DNA from: Plantago elongata
Taxonomy: Eukaryota; Streptophyta; Magnoliopsida; Lamiales; Plantaginaceae
Direction: 5' to 3'
Assembly: GCA_036897095.1 (NCBI GenBank)
Contig: JAYMSP010001458.1
Span: forward strand, 1 to 31,856
DNA: 31,856 nucleotides
The notes beneath the pieces were generated by a model. That model saw nothing but the letters and a program-made list of their open reading frames with translations. It had not been told where the DNA came from and did no database searches. Each line of letters opens with the position of its first letter. The first letter of the stretch is position 1. Positions 21,061 to 29,182 of the stretch are shown here, in pieces. The translations under genes and the position numbers were made by a program.

Positions 21061-21195
21061 ATATATTTGTTAAATCTCGGTCCGGTTGGTGGACACGCGG
21101 TTTTGTCGGTTTTTGGCCCGGACCGGACCGAGTACCGATTTTTCGGTCCGGTTAGGGCCGGTATTTCGGTCCGGTCACAGTTTTGCTCACCCCTA

Positions 21196-21302
21196 CTGGC
21201 AACCCCATGCAACATCAAGCACGAAGCACATTGAAATGGACATTTGTTTCGTCCGAGAAAAGGTTGCTAAAGGCGAAGTTCGGATTCGCCAAGTTCCTTA
21301 GC
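21196..21302 (+). pseudogene. Copia RNase H remnant, last part
   Basis: After the hAT insertion the copia reading resumes with NPMQHQ, a frameshift, then TKHIEMDICFVREKVAKGEV and RIRQVP before a TAG at about 21299. This is the ordinary C-terminal RNase H sequence of copia polyproteins. It shows that the hAT element landed between adjacent codons of one domain. Confidence 0.85.
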
Positions 21303-21396
21303 ATATATATTCACGAAAGGGCTTTTGTGCATACTCTTTGATAATTTTCGTGACAATCTAAGTGTTCGACTTCTTCCCACTTCGACTGCGGGGGTG

Positions 21397-22418
21397 TGAT
21401 TGACTATGTAATTGTATTAACAATAAAATTATATATACATTAGAATTCTAGTTGAACTTTTTGATCGGCTTTGTACCAACCTGAACACAAGTCTCCATTA
21501 GATGATTACCAAATAAGATCTTATAAATTATATTTTGTTAATTATATTTTAACATTAAAGTGTTAATATACAACTATATTCCCATTCAAAGTTTAATTAA
21601 ATTTATAACTTAACTTTTATAATATAATTTTACAACCCTAACATTTTTATTAAATTAAATATTTAGGGCCGTTCATCGTTCATATCAGACTTCGATCAAT
21701 TTCTCCATCCAGTCAAGAAATTTTTCGTCTCCATAATTATCCCTTCGTTTATCTGTTCCACCTCCACACGGAGTCATATGTATAATGAAATTGGAGATTT
21801 GGTTTCAGTGTGTGTGATGATTATTGCAAGTGAATAGGAGTTTTGGTTTCATTGCGCTTTGTGCAATTTCTTCAATGTCTGTAACAACACAGCACCTTTA
21901 ATTTTGATTTTTGAAGGAACAATTTGTTCTTCTGCTTCTTTTTGAGGTAGGATACTTCACGGTAAATCTACCGTGTTCTTCACCTCCAGACGCAGTAATA
22001 TTCTTCAGTAAATTATACTAAAATCGTAATTATGATTCAATATGAATTTGCAATATAACTATATATTTTGTCATTGTAAAATTATATATTTATGAAATTG
22101 TGGGTATTATAGTCAAGTTATAAAATTTTGGAGATTTTAATTATTAAAAAATAATTCGTAATTCATCGTAGTTTAAATTATTGAAAAAAAGACTTCGAAC
22201 TAAAATGGATGGTCCAGATTATATAACATGCCACATGACGAGTATTTAGCGAAGATCTGCGCTCAGGTTGGTACGAATGCAACCTGAAAATAGAAAAGTC
22301 CATCCTAATTAGATTAGTCTTAATATACTAATTAGATTAGTCATAACTTTTTGTAACTTGTATATATATCTCATATTATTCTATGAATATCAACGAATCA
22401 TTATTCGATATTCATAAG
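21397..22418 (+). repeat. 3' LTR of the copia element, split by an insertion
   Basis: The segment 21397-21453 matches the first 57 bases of the 5' LTR. The match resumes at 22311 and runs to about 22418. The 848 bases between are a separate DNA element. The LTR end is eroded (TTCATAAG against TTCCTACA in the 5' copy). Confidence 0.88.
21454..22301. mobile_element. Mutator-like nonautonomous element inside the 3' LTR
   Basis: The insertion is flanked by ATTCTAGTT (21445-21453) and ATCCTAATT (22302-22310), a diverged 9-bp target duplication as made by Mutator-like transposases. The ends read GAACTTTTT and AAAAGTCC, partly inverted. Further in, GTACCAACCTGA (21473-21484) is perfectly mirrored by TCAGGTTGGTAC (22263-22274). 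The interior is AT-rich and noncoding. The superfamily is inferred from the duplication length. Confidence 0.65.
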
Positions 22419-22423
22419 GTTAC

Positions 22424-23024
22424 TCCCTCAAAACTGATTCAAGTTTATTCACGATCAAGTTCCTACGTCTTAACCTGTCATACTTTATTGTTTATGCACA
22501 TTTTGGTTGGTGTCGTCGTCAAAACATCAGCCCAAAACACCAGCACAATTTGTATTTTAATTTACCGTTCATGTCAAGTACTTGGCTATTACAAATTCAG
22601 TGTGTGAAATGCACCATATTTTGGAACCTTTCGGCTGCAATTGGAGCTGTTAATTAAGTATTGAGATTGGATTCTCTTAGAATTATTGTCATCATGAAAA
22701 AACACTAAACATACGCGCATTATATGCGGAATTTGCCTCAGTTTATAGTAGTTATCTTGTCAAGTTTGTACAAATAAAAAAGTTGAGAGTGTGATATGTC
22801 ATGAATATCCGTATAGGCCATTCTACTGAAATTTGACTATCGCAGGTCAATTTTGGGCCGGCTCTATTTCATGTATGATCTAATTCCACTTGAGAAGTAC
22901 AAATGCCTAAGGATTTATTGTAATCCCACCCATCATACTCAAATTCAGTTGGATCTTCAACACAAATTTAGGGCTAAATCATACTGAAGTACAAGAATTT
23001 TTACGTGTACAATTTCACTAGTTA
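22424..23024. other. Intergenic spacer
   Basis: This is the original flank of the copia insertion site. No gene, hairpin or transposon end was identified. The 74-codon frame at 22383-22607 begins in the LTR and is chance. Confidence 0.5.
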
Positions 23025-23225
23025 TTATATTTTTTTAATTTTTTGAGAATTTGAGGTACATTGTATGTTTACACCATCTATTTGAGTTATACAATGATAA
23101 TTAACAACTAAACGAAAATTCTATTGAGAGACTACTATTCAATTTCGAAGAAAATTTCACCACCGCCGAGGTTCGAACCCATCACCTCATACTTTCAGCT
23201 TCTGACTGATTACCAATGGCTGTTA
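23025..23225 (-). mobile_element. tRNA-derived SINE-like unit
   Basis: On the minus strand an RNA polymerase III box B (GGGTTCGAACCTC, 23168-23180) lies about 30 bases after a box A-like TTGGTAATCAG (about 23205-23216). The unit runs on for about 120 bases to an A-rich tail (CTCAAAAAATTAAAAAAATA, 23027-23046). Order and size fit a plant SINE. The sequence does not fold as an intact tRNA. No clear target duplication was found. Confidence 0.5.
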
Positions 23226-24017
23226 TAAACTTATAAGAGTGATTTTTTATTTTTCTTGGTAAAAGTTATTCAGTTTGTTAGAATATAGAAGATAATATTT
23301 GGATTGTTTGGATTAAAATTACAATTTTAATTATTTCGGTTGAATTTGAGTTATTTATGTATAATTTTTTTTATCTCAATTAAAATCAATACAAATAGTG
23401 TAATTCATCTTTTTTATCACAAGTTCAAACCTCGGAGATCCAAATAATCTAAGGAAATTATATTTAAATTTAAATACCGGTATGTATAATTTTTAGATAA
23501 AAAAGGGATACTGAGTTGTCCCGTCACTTGTACAGCCTAATCAAATTTCAACAGATGATTGATGGTGCAGTAATCACACCTGCTTGTGTCTAGGCGTGCC
23601 CAAAACAGTTTCCTTTGGGTTCCAATCTTGTGAATTAACTTAATTTGTTGCCCTAATAACTAATTTAAATAATTAATTCGTATAATCCATCAATCAGTTC
23701 ATCATCTACGTAATTATCCAGCTCGATACTACTAGTAATAAGCAATGGTGTTTGCCAAATAATTCCTTATTAGAGACCGCACACGCTGCATTTTGGCCGA
23801 GATGTGTTAAATAAGTTTTTAATTTCAAAATACTATTGGAGTATTTATTTTTATATTTAGAGCTAAATTTAAATTGAATTTCAAACAAATGAATAGTAAT
23901 TAAATTGGAATGAATTAAAATGTGAGTTAATTGAGAGTCAAATATAATAATTGGGTAAAACTCATTTTGAGTTGAATAAATTCAATTTAAATGTAAAAAC
24001 AAACACTCGACGGTTAT
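23226..24017. other. Intergenic spacer
   Basis: AT-rich with no supported gene. A second short box B-like phrase, AAGTTCAAACCTCGG, lies near 23420 and may be a SINE scrap. The 60-codon minus-strand frame at 23706-23888 has no similarity I recognise. Confidence 0.45.
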
Positions 24018-24180
24018 TTATAAATATTTAATGGATGCATGTAATTCATTTTTATGTAATAAAATAGTGCCTCGTAGAGTATTTTAGTTGTATTATAAAT
24101 ATTTAATGGATGCATGTAATTCAATTTTATGTAATAAAATAGTGCCTCATAGAGTATTTTATTTGTATTATAAATATAAA
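24018..24180. repeat. 75-bp tandem duplication
   Basis: A unit containing ATAAATATTTAATGGATGCA, TGTAATAAAATAGTGCCTC and TAGAGTATTTTA occurs twice in tandem with period 75, plus a short third start near 24167. Only a few positions differ (for example CTCGTAGAG and CTCATAGAG), so it is fairly young. Confidence 0.9.
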
Positions 24181-24220
24181 AATTTATAAACATTTATTTA
24201 ACATAGTTATTAATCAGTTA

Positions 24221-24462
24221 GGGGCTGATTGAAGTAGCATCCAAATACCCATTTGGATGCTACTTCAAGATTTTATGTTTGGCGTAGCATTAAAATGCCA
24301 AAAATTCAAATGCTTCTACAGTTCCAAGCATTTTGCAACAACCTATAATACACTATCCAATTACAATTTTATATCAAACACAATTTTAACAATTCCACTA
24401 AAATGACGATTACTATTTAAACATTTAAATCGGAGCATTTAAATCGCACGTCAATCGGCCCC
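24221..24462. mobile_element. PIF/Harbinger-type MITE, copy 2
   Basis: A 242-bp element from GGGGCTGATTGAAGTAGC to CAATCGGCCCC, flanked on both sides by the 3-bp duplication TTA, the preferred PIF/Harbinger target. A subterminal near-palindrome, AGTAGCATCCAAAT / ATTTGGATGCTACT, adjoins the left end. The interior matches copies 1 and 3. Confidence 0.88.
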
Positions 24463-24769
24463 TTAATCTAATACAGTATCAATCACCATATCAATCAGTA
24501 TATGGTGTGCTTATATGAATCTCTTAAAGACAACATTACGGCCAACTTATACTAGTATAGTACTAATCACAAATACTGGATGTTTGAGATTTTCATTCTC
24601 ATTTATACTCTGCTTGGAACTTATATAAATTCTAATTTTATATTTCAAAAATTTAAATAAAAATTGATTATTAATGTTCATTAAGTTAAATTTTCCATCA
24701 AATATTTCTTATAAATTTATGATTAGAAGTGAAATGGTAAAATGGAAACCAACAATCAGTAATTTCATT
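24463..24769. other. Spacer between two transposon copies
   Basis: AT-rich, with a short ATCAATCACCATATCAATCA direct repeat near 24480. Nothing else was seen. Confidence 0.45.
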
Positions 24770-25062
24770 AAACGTTTGTGAAATATTTCGAAAAGTGCTC
24801 AGTTCGTGTTCGAGTTTATCCAAATCGAACAGTTCGCGAACGTGTATTGTTTAAAATATTTTTGTTAGAAGTTTTTTAATTGTATTATTTTCATTTTAAG
24901 TGACGAATCGAATAATCAAAAGTTAACGAATTAATATGAATTTTTAAAAATGTTGTTGAACCGAACACGACTAAAATGCTGTTATGTTTGTCGAACACCA
25001 ACCGAATATGTAACTTATCGAATAACACGAATGATTATTAAGTTCGTTCGGTTCGAAATACA
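24770..25062. mobile_element. Decayed, inverted copy of the GTTCG-rich hAT element
   Basis: In reverse orientation this matches the element at 12449-13012. GCTCAGTTCGTGTTCGAGTT followed by CGAACAGTTCGCGAACGT corresponds to the inverted right end of that element, and GTTCGTTCGGTTCGAAATAC to its inverted left end. The outer GGGGTGTA ends are lost and the interior is shortened. No target duplication can be read. Confidence 0.75.
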
Positions 25063-25808
25063 ATATGTAAATGAGGGACGGTACTGTAAATTTGTGAAGA
25101 GGAATCAATGAAATGAGAAAAGAGCAAGGGGATGGAAAAGAGCAGTGGGAATTCTAATAATGGCAAAGAGGAAATAATAGAGGAATGAGTATGTGTTGTG
25201 GGAGCAAAGCTAGCTAAGATCACATCATATATCTGATAGATGCCCTCTCAGCTCTGCCAAAATGCAATACTTTCATTTTATTTTTCCAATTCACAATATT
25301 AAATGTCTTGTCAATACAAATTTATAATAGTTGTAATGTTTATACAAAATTGAATACTTGTCTTGTCAATATGAAAAGGCTGCCTAAAAGTGTGACAAGG
25401 TACCTTTGCTTTAACCCATCCATACACATAATGCTTCTTTAAGCTACTTACCATTCTCAATACATTTTTCATTTCTTATTTTTCCATGCATCACCAACCA
25501 CCACCAATAATCTTTTCTTTAATGTTTAATCACCTAACAATTTAGGATGAATTGTTATTTTATTATTATAGATGTTATGATTTTAGCTATATTTTTGTAT
25601 CTATTAAATCAATATATTAGTTGGGCCTTTGTTCGAGTTCTATTAATTTTATGCTTATTTATCCACCACGCAATCTACACTATACTTCTTTAGTTACGTT
25701 ATCATCTATCAATCTAAAAACTAAAAACTATAATTTTTAAATATTTTGTTAAACTCTATCTACGTCACCATTTAATACCAATAAAAATCATCAAAACTCA
25801 ACTACTTG
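25063..25808. other. Intergenic spacer
   Basis: A purine-rich stretch (25075-25200) is followed by AT-rich DNA. The minus-strand frame at 25038-25223 lacks an ATG start and family motifs. No promoter or element was identified. Confidence 0.45.
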
Positions 25809-27764
25809 TGTAACAGCCTGAAAATTCATAATTCGAATTCAGGCGTTCTAGAGCGAACCAAACGTAAGAGCGTAGTTCGTAATTCATTTGTACTTTATCC
25901 AGTTATTTTACCTTTTAATTTTGGCTTAAATTTTCTCTTCTCATCCCATTATCTAACACAGTTACAAGCCCAAGTCCATCTTATCCAACTCTAACCCTAA
26001 TTTCAAAGAGAACATTGTCCAAACACACTACTCTCGCACAAAGAATTCTACCAGGAGAAACAAACTTCAAAAATAGTTTCCCGATTATCTAACTGATAGA
26101 TCGAGCTGAGTTTTGGAGAGAAGATTCCTGACACACCATTATATACTGTCACCGGAGGGATCTCCGTTTTGAAGTCTCAGCCGTTCTGTATTTGCTGCCG
26201 AACAGAGAGTCATTTTCCAACCTATCATCGATCCTTGTTTGTCATATTTATTCTCTTCCAGGCAAGTTTTCCTAGGACTTGCATCACCAATTAATTCATT
26301 TTTCCATATATGCTATAATATGATATGCTTGCAAGTTGTCTAAAGATTTCATTCATTATTATCCAATTTGCCATCTATGCAAAGATATATGATATTTGCA
26401 AGTTCAGTTTGATTCATTTTTACATATGATATATTATGTTATTGTTGTTGACGGGAAAGACTACTCAAGATGATTAGAAATCAACGTGTTAGATTTGAAT
26501 CTGCAACCTCTTATGTGACTAGCAGCTTCTTTACTTTCATGCCCAAGTAATTCAGGTTAAATTAGATGGTACTAATTCATTTGTATGTAGTTGAAGTAAT
26601 TGTATACTGATGATCACTAGCTGAGACTCTATCTACACATGGTCATTTGGATTGTAAATTATAATTTATCCTTCATGATCTTCATGTTGTTTCATGTGTG
26701 TGCTTGTACATGATGTGTTGCTATGTTGCGTGGGTCCTTGACTTGCTACTTAGATGTACCAATAGTGTTACTTTTACTACTAATGATATATTGTTATGCC
26801 GATCAATGTGGTCAATGTTTGTTAGGTGATTGTCACTTGTTTATTGGTACCTAAATTTGTGTTCAATGCAATTATACATTTTGTTATATTTTATATAAGA
26901 TGTTATACTATGTACACATTAGAATTATCTATTCATAAGTTTGGAGTTTACGAGTATGCAATCACGTTAATAAGCTCTCAAGAGTAATTTAAGATTTCAT
27001 GTAAATTCAAGAATGATTTCAAGTCACGTTAAATAAGGCTAGTCAGGTCTCCCAAGCAAATCATGATCAACCAAGTTAAGCGGTCACCATCGGCTAGGCA
27101 ATTAGCAAATTCTGACTATTTAAGTGAAACGGTCACCGTCGATTAGGCAACTAGTAAATCATGACTATTCATATTAAACGGTCACCATCGACTGGAGATG
27201 TACTTTACAATGCCAAGTGAACTTACGATCATGTTAAAATTTTAAGAATGTTTTGAAGACAAGTTTATGTTCAAGGTCAAGTTAAGAATTTTCAGAAGTT
27301 AAATATCAAGTTCATGTGTTTAGTGTCAGGTTAAGTCAAGTCATATGATGCAAAGCAAGATTAAAATCTTTGAAATATATGAAGATACTTAAGTCACGGC
27401 ATGAGCATGGATACTTGCTCAGTCAGTGTTCACGACTGACCCTTTTTAAAATATTAATTTTAGGTTTGATGCCGAGCTTGGAGTGGAGTGTTGCTGGAGC
27501 AGTAATCAATATCAGGAAGATTATTGACATTATTTAAGTTTCATAATTTCAAAGACTTTGTATTGTTGCAAAATTTATGATTTCTAATTATGTTGTATAC
27601 TTTTATTAGTTCACAAATTTATTTTAAGTTTAAGGACGGTCAAGTGGTTGATTTACGTCTTTAATTTTAAAAGTTTAAGTTTGTTGAATTTTAAAAAATA
27701 AAAATTAATAGTACTAATTATATTTCTTTTAGTTTCTATTTTATTAAATTGGGGCGCTGCAACA
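25809..27764 (+). mobile_element. Probable solo LTR of a Ty3/gypsy retrotransposon (Tekay-like)
   Basis: A 1,956-bp segment begins TGTAACAGCCTGAAAATT and ends GGGGCGCTGCAACA, near-inverted TGT...ACA termini typical of plant Tekay-type LTRs. A short hairpin (GTCAGT...ACTGAC, about 27425-27440) before a T-run resembles the corresponding part of the LTR at 9971-12110. No primer-binding site follows and no polypurine tract precedes it, and there is no internal coding sequence, so it is probably a solo LTR left by recombination. A matching target duplication was not found. Confidence 0.62.
27058..27200. repeat. Three tandem 49-bp units inside the solo LTR
   Basis: CGGTCACCATCG-type cores start at 27081, 27130 and 27179, an exact 49-bp period. 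Each is preceded by an AAATCATGACTA-like block and, in the first two units, followed by CTAGGCAATTAG. Units differ at several positions. Confidence 0.85.
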
Positions 27765-28147
27765 TGAGTTCAATATTCAGGTACAAACTCAATCAAGTTC
27801 AGTTTGGAAATAAACCATGAATTCTGGTGGAGATAAACTATAGAAATTCTGCTTCAGGAACAACACGCTAATGGAATTAATCAATCAAGAATATATTCAA
27901 ACATCGATAATGGATGAAGTGTTAGCAGCATTACTTGAGCAATTATATTCCAAAGTAACTAAATAGAAGACCTAAAACAGAGTAGTATCACGTAGTACTT
28001 ACTTAAAAAAGTATAATAATGATTAATGAAGGCAGGAATCAATACCAAAATATGGTATATTTATAATGGAAAAAGTATGGACTAACCAAATATGTATGAA
28101 GATTCTTAAAAAAATTCATACTCTCATAATCCCGTTCATATGATGTA
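27765..28147. other. Intergenic spacer
   Basis: AT-rich DNA between the solo LTR and the next MITE. No supported feature. Confidence 0.45.
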
Positions 28148-28398
28148 GGGGCTGATTGGAGTAGCATTCAAATGTCCATTTGAATGCTACTCGAGAATTT
28201 TATGTTTTTTATAGCATTTAAATGCCGAAGATCGAAATGCTTCTACAATAGCAACATTTTCTCTACCTATATAACAAAGCTATAATACACTATACAATTA
28301 CAATTCTATACCAAACACAATTTTAACAATCCACTATAATTCCGATCACTATTCAGGCATTTAAATCGGAGCATTTAAGTCGCATGTCAATCAGCTCC
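28148..28398. mobile_element. PIF/Harbinger-type MITE, copy 3
   Basis: A 251-bp element from GGGGCTGATTGGAGTAGC to CAATCAGCTCC, flanked by GTA on each side (28145-28147 and 28399-28401). A perfect 14-bp inverted repeat, AGTAGCATTCAAAT (28160-28173) and ATTTGAATGCTACT (28178-28191), with a 4-base loop, adjoins the left end. Confidence 0.88.
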
Positions 28399-28448
28399 GT
28401 AGTTACTTAGTAAAACTATGTTCTCTTCAATTTAAAATTATTTTAATT

Positions 28449-28510
28449 CAGTTCAATTTTACTTAGTTTAATTTTAGTTCAGTTCAATTTTACTTAGTTC
28501 AATTTAACTT
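28449..28510. repeat. 31-bp tandem duplication
   Basis: CAGTTCAATTTTACTTAGTT starts at 28449 and again at 28480. The two units are almost identical. It is a minor spacer repeat. Confidence 0.8.
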
Positions 28511-28661
28511 CGTAAATAAATGTCAAGAGTCTGAAATGACCAACATATTAACGAACTTTTGCAAAGAGGATACATATATGCGACCATTTTAAATGATAAA
28601 GGATCGACATTTATGGTAGATTTATAATTAAGAATCTGCATTTTATTGGTAACCTTGCGAA

Positions 28662-29182
28662 CAGTGGCGTAGGTAGGGGTGAAGCAGGGTCAACCAACCC
28701 CCCTAAATCTATATCATTAGTATACTAGTAGTAAAATTATCATATAATTGTTTGTATAACTGGTTAAGGTGTAAAACTTTTATGTGGGATATCACCAGTT
28801 CTATACCTATATTCCCGACTTTTACCTTGTTTTACCATATACTTCCCCCACTCTAAAGAAGAAGACACGTATTTTTTTATGGACGTCCCACAAAACTAGA
28901 CACGTTTCAAAAATAACAAAAAAGTACCTCCACTAACTAATTTAATCTTCATATTATACTCAAAAAATACATCCACTAACTAAAACCCTCGACTAACTAA
29001 TTTAATATTTATATATATTATAACAATAAATAATTGACTGGATTAAAAATAGTGTTGAAATTTTTTATATTTCATTCCTTGGAATAGAAGGAGTATTATT
29101 TTTCTTAGGTCTTCTCTTTGAACTTCCTTAAATTTCTTTATAATTTCGACCCCTTTAAACTTTTATTCTAGGTTCGCCGCCT
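28662..29182. mobile_element. hAT-like element with CAGTGGCG end, carrying a nested MITE
   Basis: CAGTGGCGTAGGTAG at the left is mirrored by CTAGGTTCGCCGCCT at the right. The flanks CTTGCGAA and CTTGCACA look like an eroded 8-bp target duplication. Similar CAGTGGCG ends occur in known plant hAT-like families. Without the Stowaway at 28840-29095 the element would be about 265 bp. A tRNA-like TGGTTAAGGTG (28761-28771) and AGTTCTATACC (28797-28807) pair lies within it. Confidence 0.55.
28840..29095. mobile_element. Stowaway/mariner-like MITE nested in the hAT-like element
   Basis: The left end TACTTCCCCCACTCTAAAGA and the right end, read inverted as TACTCCTTCTATTCCAAGGA, are both variants of the plant Stowaway end TACTCCCTCCGTCCCA. 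Size is 256 bp including the TA target bases. The interior is AT-rich and contains repeated CCACTAACTAA phrases. Confidence 0.68.

Larger units (their letters stand above)
20121..21195. mobile_element. Nonautonomous hAT element with captured host-gene exon
   Basis: A 1,075-bp insertion in the copia RNase H region. It has perfect 12-bp terminal inverted repeats (TAGGGGTGAGCA / TGCTCACCCCTA). The flanks are CTGGCAAT at 20113-20120 and CTGGCAAC at 21196-21203, an 8-bp target duplication with one substitution. About 170 bases inside the left end and 130 inside the right end are dense in GGTCCGG/CCGGACC motifs. The interior lacks a transposase. Instead it holds a host-gene-like segment (about 20505-20720) and a GC- and purine-rich stretch (20760-21060). 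The 8-bp duplication and the ends mark it as hAT. Confidence 0.9.
18102..22418 (+). mobile_element. Ty1/copia retrotransposon, Ale-like, decayed and carrying two insertions
   Basis: This element has short direct LTRs (18102-18266 and, interrupted, 21397-21453 plus 22311-22418). GTTAC just before 18102 recurs at 22419-22423 as a 5-bp target duplication. A primer-binding-like site (AGTATCAAGCC, near 18268) follows the 5' LTR, and a G-rich polypurine remnant (GCGGGGGTG) precedes the 3' LTR. Pieces of Gag, protease, reverse transcriptase and RNase H lie between, in the order normal for copia. Integrase and the front of reverse transcriptase are deleted. Short LTRs and the RT sequence suggest the Ale lineage. 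Roughly a tenth of LTR positions differ, so it is old. It is nonfunctional. Confidence 0.92.

Noticed and set aside
23168..23216. Intact tRNA gene
   Set aside because: Boxes A and B are present, but no acceptor stem or anticodon arm can be formed. A SINE fits better.
25038..25223. 61-codon minus-strand open frame
   Set aside because: It lacks an ATG start and overlaps the decayed hAT copy; the Ser/Leu-rich translation reflects purine-rich DNA.
27058..27200. CRISPR-like regularly spaced repeats
   Set aside because: The units are directly adjacent, diverged and lie in a plant LTR. Nothing prokaryotic is present.
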